DNA of 19,245 nt from an uncultured Gemmatimonadota bacterium (GCA_937961295.1 CALGOK010000079.1:1-19245), one strand, 5' to 3'. Shown: positions 8,171-15,159, counted from the first letter of the stretch. Numbers and translations are program-made. Notes: a model not told the origin generated them from the letters alone.

Positions 8171-8325
8171 AGTCGGTGGGCCGCCGGGGTTCTGGCGGTG
8201 CACCTGCGGAAAGTCCCAGGACGAAGAAGGGTGGAGCGAACACTTCTGTTCGTCTCCGTATACTCAGGGGGCGTTCTGGGACCTCTCTTGAAACGGCCCG
8301 CCAGCAATGGCGGGCCGTTTCGTTT
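8171..8325 (+). ncRNA. Putative structured small RNA of about 150 nt
   Basis: Not recognised as a named family. By hand folding there are three hairpins after the promoter. H1: 8175-8178 pairs with 8201-8204, and 8181-8187 pairs with 8192-8198, with a GGTT loop. H2: an 11-bp closing stem (8213-8223 with 8272-8282, one G-U), a large internal bubble (9 nt on the 5' side, 14 nt on the 3' side), then an inner stem (8233-8242 with 8247-8257, one bulged T) and a CTTC loop. H3 is the terminator at 8291-8320. A closing stem, open bubble and inner stem loosely resemble 6S RNA, which imitates an open promoter, but the size is small and the match is architectural only. No start codon with a ribosome site or protein-like frame was seen in it. 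The exact 5' and 3' ends are estimates. Confidence 0.5.
8291..8324. terminator. Intrinsic terminator, probably bidirectional
   Basis: A perfect 13-bp stem, AAACGGCCCGCCA (8291-8303) and TGGCGGGCCGTTT (8308-8320), with a GCAA (GNRA) loop. On the + strand it is followed by CGTTTG; on the - strand the arm ends in TTT and then C. It would end the small RNA on the + strand. It lies about 100 bases past the stop of the convergent iron permease gene, so it can serve both directions. Confidence 0.85.
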
Positions 8326-8341
8326 GTGCCATCGCAAACCA

Positions 8342-8420
8342 GACAGCCGCGACCATCAGGCCGCGGCTCGCTCGATCCGAATCAGGGTCTCCGCGGCCTG
8401 ACGGCCGCGGCTGGCCTGTC
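8342..8420. repeat. Large bipartite palindrome before the iron permease stop
   Basis: Two nested perfect stems: CAGCCGCG (8344-8351) with CGCGGCTG (8406-8413), and TCAGGCCGCGG (8356-8366) with CCGCGGCCTGA (8391-8401). They are separated by a symmetric 4-by-4 internal loop and closed by a 24-base loop. GACA (8342-8345) and TGTC (8417-8420) can extend the base after a three-base bulge. Neither strand has a T run, so it is not a typical intrinsic terminator. It could protect the 3' end of the iron permease mRNA, help end transcription, or be a REP-like element. Confidence 0.6.
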
Positions 8421-8424
8421 GCGG

Positions 8425-10518
8425 TTACTCTCCTGCCACCCGCTCAACGCTCTCCTCCAGCACCACTTCCCGCAGCCGCTCCACCTCGCTGCGCAGCGCG
8501 GCGAGGTCGGCCTCCATCTGCTCCAGCGAGCGCAGCACCGCCTGCTCCATCCCCACCGGCGCGGCCGCGGCGAGTGACGCCGGCACGGGAACCGCGACCG
8601 GCGCCCCCGCCCCTCGCTCCTCGCCCCTCTCCCGTCGCGACGTCACGCGCAACCACACCAGCGCGAACACCGCCAGCGCCACCAGCACGCCCTGGGCGAG
8701 CATCGACTCCAGCGTCGGGTAGATCCCGACCACCGGCAGCCGCGGCCAGCCCGGGAGGATCGTGGTCCCCACCACGCCACCCGCCTGCAGTTCGGCGATC
8801 CCCTTCCCCGCGAACACGAACGCGGTGTAGTAGAGGAACGCGCTGGTCACCCCGAAGAACGGCTTGAGCGGCAGCCGCACGCCGTACTTGTTGATCGCGA
8901 GGTAGATCCCCACCAGCAGCACCGCCCCCACCACCATCCCCACGAACACCGGCGGGAAGGTGCTGCCGGCGGCGCCGCCCGAGACCAGCAGCGCCTTGTA
9001 GAACAGCACCGTCTCGAACCCCTCGCGGTACACTGCCAGGAACGCCGCCGTGGCGAGCGCGAACACCGAGCCGCCGCTCACCGCCACCTGCACCCGCTCC
9101 TTGACGAACGAGGTCCACTTCTGGACCTCCATCTTCGACAGCAGCCAGTAGCTCACGTAGAACAGCACCGCCACCGCCGTGAGCATGGTGATCCCCTCGA
9201 GGACCTCCTGGTTGGCGGGCGACAGCTGGAACACGGTCTCGAGCAGCACCGCGGTGAGCAGCGAGAGGGCCACGGCCGCACCCACGCCGATGTGGATGTC
9301 GCGGCGCCGGTGCCCAGCGCCGACCTTGACCAGGAACGCCATCAGCGCCCCGATGATCAGGATCGCCTCGAGCCCTTCCCGGATCATGATCATCAGCGAC
9401 TGCACGAACAGGTTCGGTGCCGAGAGCCGGTCGCCCACCACCCGCTCCGCGCGCTCCAGCCCGGCCAGCAGCTCGCGATGCACCGCGTCGAGCTCGGCGG
9501 CCGTCGCCCCGCCAGCCGCGCGGGTGCGGAGCGTGGCAAACGACGCCTCGAGCTCGGTGGCGAGTCCGGCATTCTTGGCGGCCACCGTGCGCTCCACGCC
9601 CTCGAACGCCAGGTACGCGTCGAACGCCGCTGCCACCGCGGCGTCGTGCGATCCCTCGCGCGCCAGCCGGTCGGCCTCCGCCACCTTGGACCGCACCGAC
9701 GCGAAGATCGCCGCGGTGATCGCGTTCTCGTCGTCGGGATCCTGCCAGGCACGCACCGCCGCGACCTGGTCACGGCCCGCCCCGTCGCCGAGCGCGGCGA
9801 GCAGCTGCTCGTCGTTCATCTCCGCGGTGGTGGGGAACGAGCGCAGCGCGGCGGGCACCGTGCCAGCAGCGTCGGCCTGGCGCAGGGTGGTGGCGTAGAG
9901 CGCCAACGCCCAGCGATCCTCCGCCGGCAGCCGCGTCTCGTACGCCGGCATCGCCGTGCCCGCCACGCCGATGGTGATCCGCTGGTAGAAGGCCAGCGGC
10001 GTCACGTCGGCAAGCGCGGTGTGATCGGTGAGGTCGGCCGGCGGCGGATCAAGCGCACTGCCGGCGGCACCATCTCCCGCCCCCGTCGCACCGTGGCACG
10101 AGGCACACTCGCGACGATACAGCTCGGCGCCGCGCGCCAGCGACGGCGTCCGCGGCGGAATCTCGACCAGCACGATGCGGAGCGATGTCGCGAGGTGATC
10201 GGTGAGCCGCCGCACCGCGGCGTCGACCGAATCCGGGAGGCCGCTCGAGGTGACCAGGGCCAGCGCGCGGTCGATCTCCACCATCGCCGGCGCCACCGTG
10301 CGCTCCGGAAGCAGTGCCGCAGTTCGCTTCGCCTCGGTCAGGAACAACCGAGCCTCGTCGACTTCGGCCGGAGCGACGATCCGCCCGTCGACCACGCCGA
10401 TCCGGTATTCCTGCGCCGCCAGTTCGGCGGAGGCCGCGATCCGTCGCGCGGTGGTGACGGAGTCGGGGCCGACCGAAGCCAGCGCCAGCAGCAGGGATGT
10501 CGCCTGAACGAGAATCAT
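8425..10518 (-). CDS. Cytochrome c / FTR1-family iron permease fusion
   Basis: A 697-residue protein from the ATG at 10518 (a TTG two codons upstream is possible). The N-terminus ILVQATSLLLALASVGPDS is a signal peptide or anchor. A class I cytochrome c domain lies at about 125-220, with heme motif CASCHG (Cys138, Cys141, His142) and likely sixth ligand Met190 in GTAMPAY. A helical periplasmic linker (about 225-365) precedes the FTR1 permease, which carries both iron-binding motifs, REGLE (about 380-384) and REGFE (about 498-502), within about seven membrane helices up to about 625. The tail (about 656-695) is a predicted coiled coil rich in Leu and Glu. FTR1/EfeU permeases import iron coupled to oxidation or reduction; the fused heme domain would supply the redox step. 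A Fur-like palindrome covers the start. No EfeO or EfeB neighbour is seen. Confidence 0.93.
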   Translation of the reverse strand: MILVQATSLLLALASVGPDSVTTARRIAASAELAAQEYRIGVVDGRIVAPAEVDEARLFLTEAKRTAALLPERTVAPAMVEIDRALALVTSSGLPDSVDAAVRRLTDHLATSLRIVLVEIPPRTPSLARGAELYRRECASCHGATGAGDGAAGSALDPPPADLTDHTALADVTPLAFYQRITIGVAGTAMPAYETRLPAEDRWALALYATTLRQADAAGTVPAALRSFPTTAEMNDEQLLAALGDGAGRDQVAAVRAWQDPDDENAITAAIFASVRSKVAEADRLAREGSHDAAVAAAFDAYLAFEGVERTVAAKNAGLATELEASFATLRTRAAGGATAAELDAVHRELLAGLERAERVVGDRLSAPNLFVQSLMIMIREGLEAILIIGALMAFLVKVGAGHRRRDIHIGVGAAVALSLLTAVLLETVFQLSPANQEVLEGITMLTAVAVLFYVSYWLLSKMEVQKWTSFVKERVQVAVSGGSVFALATAAFLAVYREGFETVLFYKALLVSGGAAGSTFPPVFVGMVVGAVLLVGIYLAINKYGVRLPLKPFFGVTSAFLYYTAFVFAGKGIAELQAGGVVGTTILPGWPRLPVVGIYPTLESMLAQGVLVALAVFALVWLRVTSRRERGEERGAGAPVAVPVPASLAAAAPVGMEQAVLRSLEQMEADLAALRSEVERLREVVLEESVERVAGE

Positions 10519-10522
10519 TCTC
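10510..10522 (-). promoter_or_regulatory. Fur-like operator over the iron permease start codon
   Basis: GAGAATCATTCTC is a perfect 6-1-6 palindrome. Against the 7-1-7 Fur consensus TGATAATnATTATCA it differs at three of the fourteen specified positions. It contains the ATG start (10516-10518 on the - strand), so bound repressor would block transcription or early elongation. The gene is an iron permease, so iron control makes sense. The 60-base gap to acpS also holds GACCA-AAC-TGGTC at 10552-10564. No convincing -35/-10 pair was found there. Confidence 0.6.
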
Positions 10523-10584
10523 AATCGCTTTTTCGCGGTCGGGAGAAGCTAGACCAAACTGGTCGGGATTACCAGACCCCGAGG

Positions 10585-10965
10585 TCAGCCTTCCAGGATG
10601 GCCACCGCGGCGGCGACGTCGCGCGAATGCGAAATGGAGAGGTGCACCGAGACCCGGTGCGGGACCAGAAGCTCGGCCGCCCTGCCAGTCAGGACCACTT
10701 CGGGACGGCCGTCTGGGAGCCGCCGGACGGCCACCTCGCGCCATCCCACCGGCCGCGACCCGGGCAGTGCCTGCAGCGCCTTGTAGACCGCCTCCTTGGC
10801 GGCGAGGCGGGCAGCCAGGGCGGGAGCGGGGTCACCGAGGGTCGCGAGGTACTGGCGCTCCTCCTCGCTGAGTGTCCGGTCGAGGAGGCGCTGGCCGAGG
10901 CGCTCGAGCATCGCCCGGGCCCGGGGGACCTCGACCACGTCCAGCCCGATCGCGACTATGGCCAC
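10585..10965 (-). CDS. acpS: Holo-[acyl-carrier-protein] synthase
   Basis: Transfers 4'-phosphopantetheine from coenzyme A to the serine of acyl carrier protein, activating fatty acid synthesis. The 126 residues are normal for the family. Motifs are VAIGLDVVEVPR at the N-terminus (metal ligand Asp9), RLAAKEAVYKAL (53-64, metal ligand Glu58) and SISHSRDVAAAV (110-121). The GTG at 10965 is chosen because the family starts just before the IGLDVVEV strand; it overlaps the end of the upstream membrane-protein gene by ten bases. It is the last gene of the compact - strand cluster, 60 bases ahead of the iron permease. Confidence 0.95.
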   Translation of the reverse strand: MAIVAIGLDVVEVPRARAMLERLGQRLLDRTLSEEERQYLATLGDPAPALAARLAAKEAVYKALQALPGSRPVGWREVAVRRLPDGRPEVVLTGRAAELLVPHRVSVHLSISHSRDVAAAVAILEG

Positions 10966-11564
10966 GGCAGCCTCCAGAACCAGTCGATCACCGGCTCGAA
11001 CCGTTCCGGCGAGGGGAGCAGCCCACCGAGCATCGCGGCGACGATCGAGGCGAGCAACACCACGAGTGACGCCGCGATCACCAGCGGGCGCCACGGCCAC
11101 CGCCACGCCAGCACGCGCTCCGCCGCGAGGCGGTGCTCCGCCGCGACCCGGGTCGCCAGTTCCGCGGCGGCGTCCCACGCGGCCTCGAGTGCCGCCCCGC
11201 GTCGGCGGGTCGACTCCGCGGTGACCGGTTCCGACTCGAGCTCTTCCAGCGGGATCCCCTCGGCGAGCAGGCGCTGCAGCAACCGATCGGCAGCATCATC
11301 GTCGGGAAGCAGGGCCTGCAACCGGCCATCGGGACACCGGGACCGTGCCGCGGCCCGTGCGAGGCGCGCGCGCGCGTCGGCCACCACCTGGTCGCGGATC
11401 GCCGTCACCGCACCGTGCCATGCCGCCAGCCACGCTCCGCCGTCGAGCTGCCCTTCGCCGTGGGCCGCCACGAGGGTGTCGACCAGGGCAAGCCGGATCT
11501 GCTCGAACGCGCCATCGCGGGGCGGCGCGGCGAGCCGCCCGAGCGCGGGAGCGAGTGGACTCAT
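10956..11564 (-). CDS. Hypothetical protein with one C-terminal membrane helix
   Basis: No family recognised. The 202-residue protein is Ala- and Arg-rich and largely helical for about 165 residues, with an acidic stretch (LLPDDDAADRLLQRLLAEGIPLEELE) and a RHRLAAERVLAW-type amphipathic run. It ends in one clear membrane helix (PLVIAASLVVLLASIVAAMLGG) followed by a short Trp-rich tail (FEPVIDWFWRLPWP). The layout fits a tail-anchored cytoplasmic protein or a helical sensor of the membrane surface. The ATG at 11564 overlaps the CYTH gene stop as TGATG; upstream TTG and GTG codons are less likely. It sits between a CYTH protein and acpS, and its end overlaps acpS. The coding call is strong because of the coupling, the coherent hydrophobic segment and the lack of competing frames. 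Confidence 0.8.
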   Translation of the reverse strand: MSPLAPALGRLAAPPRDGAFEQIRLALVDTLVAAHGEGQLDGGAWLAAWHGAVTAIRDQVVADARARLARAAARSRCPDGRLQALLPDDDAADRLLQRLLAEGIPLEELESEPVTAESTRRRGAALEAAWDAAAELATRVAAEHRLAAERVLAWRWPWRPLVIAASLVVLLASIVAAMLGGLLPSPERFEPVIDWFWRLPWP

Positions 11565-12148
11565 CACCGCGGCCAATGGGCCGGCTCCTCACCCCGCGCG
11601 AGGCGCAGCCGCGCGGTCCGCCCGGTGCGGCGTTCGTAGTCGGCAACGAACCAGTCGAGCGGATCAGCGCGAAACTGCTCGCGCGCGATCCCCGACAGCG
11701 AGGTGATCCGTTCGATCGCCGCCGGCGCGCCCTCGACCTCCACCAGCGTGTCGAGGTCGGGGTACCACTCGATCCGCGCATCGCCACCGGCGATCTGGTA
11801 CAGCTCCACGTGGCGATCGATGGCGTGGACCTCGGTAAACCCGAGTGCCGCGAGGATCTCCTCCAGCGAATCACCTGGGGACAGCCGCGCGCCGAGTTCG
11901 CGGCGCGCCTTGTAGCCATCGCTGACGCGGGTGGGGCCCTTCCAGCCCACTTCCTCGGTCGCCGCGCCCTCCACCGGCTCGTAGCGCCGCAACCGGAGCA
12001 CCTCGTCGCGGCTGCCGAGCGCACCATCCCTGTCGAGCCGGCGATCGCGCATCACTCCGTGAAACCCGGGCGACGCCCCGGCCTCCAGCAAGCGGGCGCG
12101 CAGCGCATCCGGTTCGCTGACCACTGCCTTCAGTTCGAGTTCGAGCAC
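11564..12148 (-). CDS. CYTH-domain protein (triphosphate tunnel / class IV cyclase-like)
   Basis: A 194-residue protein of the CYTH superfamily, whose members act on triphosphates (thiamine triphosphatase, inorganic triphosphatase, class IV adenylate cyclase) in a beta-barrel tunnel. The defining ExExK is at residues 3-7 (ELELK). Further tunnel residues are visible in LRLRR (51-55), GWKGPT (68-73), YKARRELG (79-86), IDRHVELY (110-117) and LVEVEG (135-140). The GTG at 12148 starts directly before ExExK and overlaps the HAD gene end by 19 bases. Substrate cannot be told from sequence. A link to thiamine is tempting because of the thi genes, but they lie in a separate operon. Confidence 0.88.
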   Translation of the reverse strand: MLELELKAVVSEPDALRARLLEAGASPGFHGVMRDRRLDRDGALGSRDEVLRLRRYEPVEGAATEEVGWKGPTRVSDGYKARRELGARLSPGDSLEEILAALGFTEVHAIDRHVELYQIAGGDARIEWYPDLDTLVEVEGAPAAIERITSLSGIAREQFRADPLDWFVADYERRTGRTARLRLARGEEPAHWPR

Positions 12149-12837
12149 AGGATCGCCTCCACCGCACCGGCGGTGTCCTCGAACGTCGCGAAGGTGGCAT
12201 GGGCACCGGCCGCGCGCAGCTCCTCCTCGGTGTACGAACCGGTGGCGACGGCCACCGCGCGCACGCCGAGCGCCGCACCGCAGGTCACGTCGGCGGGCGT
12301 GTCGCCGATGATCACGACCTCCTGTCCCGCCGGCAGCCGTCCCATCAGCGGCCGGGCACGCTCGACCGCGATCGGCGGCAAGTCGGGGCGATGCGCGCTG
12401 TCGGATCCGAACGCGCCCAGTCGGAAGCGGTCGAAGTCGAGCCCCGCGGCGGCAAGCTTGAGGCGGGCGCCGGAGATCACGTTGCCGGTCAGCAGCCCCA
12501 CGCACACGTCGCCCTCGGCCTCGAGTGCGTCGAGCAGTGCGGGCACCCCGGGGAGCGAGCGCACCAGTCCCTGGCGGCGGCCGAGCTCGGCCTCGAGCAG
12601 CGCGACGTAGCGGTCGAGCAGCTCGACGATCGTGGCGTCGGTCGCGCGCTCGGGGATTCCCGCCGCCTCGCAGAGCTCGCGGACGATCTGCGGGTCGGTC
12701 TTGCCGTCGAAGCGCACGGCATCGAACACGTCGAGCGTGCCGAACGTCTCGCCAAATGCCGTGCGGATCGCCTCGCGTCCCGCGGCGGCGGAGGTGAGCA
12801 GCGTGCCGTCGATGTCGAAGAGGACCAGGGCGCGCAT
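12130..12837 (-). CDS. HAD-superfamily hydrolase (phosphoglycolate phosphatase-like)
   Basis: A 235-residue phosphatase with the HAD nucleophile motif FDIDGTLL (Asp8 and Asp10), a helical cap (about 15-90), motif II in LLTGN (115-119, Thr117) and motif IV in VIIGDTPADV (175-184). The motif III basic residue probably lies in SAHRPDLPPIAV (147-158), where the usual lysine appears to be Arg. The closest family type is the Gph/PGP-like group that cleaves small phosphate esters; the substrate is unknown. The ATG at 12837 begins at the first strand. Three bases separate it from the NlpC/P60 stop, and its end overlaps the CYTH gene. Confidence 0.92.
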   Translation of the reverse strand: MRALVLFDIDGTLLTSAAAGREAIRTAFGETFGTLDVFDAVRFDGKTDPQIVRELCEAAGIPERATDATIVELLDRYVALLEAELGRRQGLVRSLPGVPALLDALEAEGDVCVGLLTGNVISGARLKLAAAGLDFDRFRLGAFGSDSAHRPDLPPIAVERARPLMGRLPAGQEVVIIGDTPADVTCGAALGVRAVAVATGSYTEEELRAAGAHATFATFEDTAGAVEAILCSNSN

Positions 12838-12840
12838 CGG

Positions 12841-13620
12841 TCAGCCCAGGCGGCGCACGGACACCAGCCGCTCGCGGAGCGGGGCCGCGCGCGATCCGTC
12901 GGTCCACGGCTCCCGGATCACGCGACCCACGTCCACCGTGGCATGCACCATGGTGCCCGGGGTCGCCGCGATGGCGACGTGGCCGATCCGGTCGTCCTGC
13001 GCGCCGCGGAAGTACAGCAGGTCGCCCTCGGCGATCTGCGCCGGGTCCACCGGTTCGCCGAGCGTGGCCTGCTGGTGGGCGTCGCGCGGCAGCGGGATGC
13101 CGCGCGCGAGGAACGTCACCTGCACCAGCCCGCTGCAGTCGATGCCGCTCGCCGTGACGCCGCCCCAGAGGTAGGGCGACCCTGCGAACTCGCGCCAGGC
13201 CCATTCTGCCGGCGACTCCGCGCTCGCCTCGCGGATCACCTCGCCCCAGGGACGCACCGACCCGCTCCGGCTCGATGCCGGCCGGCCATCGGGGAGCCGC
13301 ACTCGCGCGGTGCCCTCGAGTGGGAGCCGCGCGCGGTGCGGTGCGCGCAGCGCGACACCCCCGGCCTCCAGGAGGGCGCCTTCCGACCAGCCCGCCGTGC
13401 CGAGCCAGCGATCGAGCGCGCCGTCACCGACCTCGAGGACGTAGCCGCGGTGCAGCCACCCCTCGTGGCTGTCGAGCGCCGTGGTCACCTGCAGCATCTC
13501 GCCGTCGAGGGCATGCACCGTGGCGCCCTCGCCCAGCACCAGCTGGGAGACCTGTTCGGCACGGAGCGATGGGGCGGCGAGCAGCGGGACGACGGAGACG
13601 GTCGCGAGCACCGACGTCAT
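12841..13620 (-). CDS. C40-family NlpC/P60 peptidase with N-terminal SH3-like domains
   Basis: A 259-residue cysteine peptidase predicted to cut the gamma-D-glutamyl to diamino-acid bond of peptidoglycan peptides, like YkfC. The catalytic domain (about 140-259) has YLWGGVTASGIDCSGLVQ with Cys162, GDLLYFRG, IGHVAIA with His214 and VHA with His226. The N-terminal half looks like one or two bacterial SH3 repeats: the first from about residue 9 (VVPLLAAPSLRAEQVSQLVLG through GWLHRGYV), the second about 88-125. The ATG at 13620 overlaps the preceding stop (ATGA). Although residues 3-20 are fairly hydrophobic, they read as the first SH3 strand rather than a signal peptide, so the enzyme may recycle wall peptides in the cytoplasm. 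That location is an inference. Confidence 0.92.
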   Translation of the reverse strand: MTSVLATVSVVPLLAAPSLRAEQVSQLVLGEGATVHALDGEMLQVTTALDSHEGWLHRGYVLEVGDGALDRWLGTAGWSEGALLEAGGVALRAPHRARLPLEGTARVRLPDGRPASSRSGSVRPWGEVIREASAESPAEWAWREFAGSPYLWGGVTASGIDCSGLVQVTFLARGIPLPRDAHQQATLGEPVDPAQIAEGDLLYFRGAQDDRIGHVAIAATPGTMVHATVDVGRVIREPWTDGSRAAPLRERLVSVRRLG

Positions 13621-13802
13621 GAGCCGCCAGGCTTCGCCGCGCAGTCGCGGCAGAGGGTGATCCCGCGGATGGTGCAGACCAGGCACACGAACGTGCCGCA
13701 GCGGTCACACGGGTATCCCTCGGACGCCCGCTCTTCCCTGCCGCAGGAGCGGCAGAGCATCGCGTCGCGCTCGGCGAGCGTCGGGCGGCCAGGAGTGGTC
13801 AT
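13617..13802 (-). CDS. Small four-CxxC zinc-binding protein
   Basis: A 61-residue protein with four CxxC pairs: Cys17/20, Cys32/35, Cys40/43 and Cys51/54. The spacing (CRSC, 11 residues, CDRC, 4, CLVC, 7, CRDC) fits two zinc sites in a B-box or double zinc-ribbon style. Small proteins of this kind bind protein or nucleic acid; no specific function is recognised. The ATG at 13802 follows the response regulator stop after one base. Its end overlaps the NlpC/P60 start (ATGA), so it is part of the operon. An in-frame extension to 13838 exists but would overlap the regulator end and adds nothing recognisable. Confidence 0.75.
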   Translation of the reverse strand: MTTPGRPTLAERDAMLCRSCGREERASEGYPCDRCGTFVCLVCTIRGITLCRDCAAKPGGS

Positions 13803-13803
13803 G

Positions 13804-15150
13804 TCAGTGCGGGATCGCGTATCGCTTGATCTTGGCAATCAGGGTCGCGCGCGAGATGCCGAGCTCCTGGGCTGCGCGCGTCCGGTTGCCGCCGTGGTGC
13901 TTCAGGGTCCGCTCGATGTGCATGCGCTCCACCTCTTCCATCGTGAGCGGCGTGTGGCGCCGGTCGAACGGCCCGGGTCGCGCCCGGAACTCGCCGGGAA
14001 GGTGCTCGATCCCCACCGCCCCGTTGCCGCGCGCCAGCATCAGCGCCCGCTCCATGACGTGGCGGAGCTCGCGGAGGTTCCCGGGCCAGGCGTGGGCCGC
14101 GAGCCGGTCGAGCGCCTCGTCGGTCACCTCCCTGGGCGCGCCGGGGGTGGCCGGGGCCAGCTTCTCGATGCTGCGCCGCGCCAGCGTCACGATGGCCTCG
14201 GGCGACAGGTCGCGGATCGGCGGCACCGTCACCGCCATCGCCTTCAGACGATAATACAACCCCTCGTCGAACCGGCCGGCCGCAACCTCCTCCTCGGGAT
14301 CGCGCGAGGAGGTGGCCACCACCCGCACGTCCACGGGAATCTCCCGGGTCCCGCCGCTGCGCCGGAACGCCCGGTGCTCCAGCATCGCCTCGAGGCGCAC
14401 CTGCACCCCCAGCGGCGCCGCGGTGAGCTCGTGGAGCGCCACGGTCCCGCGATCGGCGATCTCCAGCAGCCCGGCCCGGGAGCGATCCTCGGGTGTGGCC
14501 GGTTCCCCCTCCACGCCGAAGATCGTCGCCTCGAGCGCGAACGGCTCGGTGGAGGCCGCCACGCACTCGATGAACGGTTCCCCGGCGCGGTTCGACTGCT
14601 CGTGCAGCATCCGGGCGACGTTGCGCTTGCCGGTGCCGCTCTCCCCCAGGACCAGGATCGCGGGATGGTCGCTGCGGGCGAGCAGGGCGAGGCGTTCCCG
14701 CAGCGCGCGCATCGGCGGCGAGAGTCGCGGCACGTCGAGGCACCTGACCGCCGCGGCGCGGCCGCTCAGCGTCAGGTTCACCCGCCGCAGGGACAACTTC
14801 TCCGCCGCGCGCTCGGCCGCGGCACCGAGGTGGTCGAGGTCGACCGGCTTCACCAGGAAATTCTCGGCGCCGGCGCGCATCGCCTGCACCGCGGTGGGCA
14901 GGTGATCATCGCCGGTGAGCATGATCACCGCCACGTCCTCGCCGCGCAGCCGCTCCAGCACCTCCAGCCCGTCGATCCCAGGCAGGTGCAGGTCGCAGAG
15001 CACCACTTCGGGGAGCGCCCGCGCATGGGTCGCCAGTCCCGCCTCGCCGGTGAGCTCGCGGTACACCTCCCACCCCTTCTTCTCGAAATACGACCCGAGC
15101 GAGCGGAGGAGCGTGACGTCGTCGTCGATGAGCAGGATGGAGTCGGCCAA
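13804..15150 (-). CDS. NtrC-like response regulator with degraded AAA+ motifs
   Basis: A 448-residue three-domain regulator. The receiver domain (about 3-115) is intact: acidic pair Asp9/Asp10, phosphoacceptor Asp53 in VVLCDLHLPGIDG, Thr79 and Lys101. The AAA+ domain (about 140-375) keeps Walker A as GESGTGKR (169-176), LYYRL and WPGNLREL (355-362). The sigma54-contact loop GAFTGA is absent (VEGEPATPED at about 213-222), and the Walker B Asp-Glu is His240-Glu241 in GTVALHEL. The C-terminus has a Fis-type helix-turn-helix (NRTRAAQELGISRATLIAKI). It therefore probably binds DNA without driving sigma54 open-complex formation, as some NtrC-like regulators working with sigma70 do. The TTG at 15150 is chosen for its GAGG ribosome site; a GTG at 15156 is the alternative. 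No histidine kinase is in the window. Confidence 0.93.
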   Translation of the reverse strand: MADSILLIDDDVTLLRSLGSYFEKKGWEVYRELTGEAGLATHARALPEVVLCDLHLPGIDGLEVLERLRGEDVAVIMLTGDDHLPTAVQAMRAGAENFLVKPVDLDHLGAAAERAAEKLSLRRVNLTLSGRAAAVRCLDVPRLSPPMRALRERLALLARSDHPAILVLGESGTGKRNVARMLHEQSNRAGEPFIECVAASTEPFALEATIFGVEGEPATPEDRSRAGLLEIADRGTVALHELTAAPLGVQVRLEAMLEHRAFRRSGGTREIPVDVRVVATSSRDPEEEVAAGRFDEGLYYRLKAMAVTVPPIRDLSPEAIVTLARRSIEKLAPATPGAPREVTDEALDRLAAHAWPGNLRELRHVMERALMLARGNGAVGIEHLPGEFRARPGPFDRRHTPLTMEEVERMHIERTLKHHGGNRTRAAQELGISRATLIAKIKRYAIPH

Positions 15151-15153
15151 GTG

Positions 15154-15159
15154 CACCTC
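15154..15159 (-). promoter_or_regulatory. Ribosome binding site deciding the response regulator start
   Basis: On the - strand GAGGTG is followed by CAC and then TTG at 15150, putting GAGG five bases from the TTG. If the GTG at 15156 were used, its own codon would lie within this motif and no other Shine-Dalgarno sequence is visible upstream. This supports TTG as the start. Confidence 0.55.

Noticed and set aside
8206..8220. RNase P RNA-like GCGGAAAGTCCCAGG string
   Set aside because: Only a short resemblance to the GAGGAAAGTCC motif. The RNA is less than half the needed length and other conserved P RNA parts are missing.
8259..8264. TATACT as a -10 promoter element inside the small RNA
   Set aside because: No -35-like hexamer lies 16-18 bases upstream; the position there is part of the inner stem (GCGAAC).
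10519..10524. TTG start of the iron permease two codons upstream
   Set aside because: The ATG at 10518 is a stronger start codon and no ribosome site favours TTG; the difference is only two residues.
9292..11706. Long + strand open frame of about 800 codons opposite the iron permease and acpS
   Set aside because: Low-complexity shadow of genes with clear motifs on the other strand.
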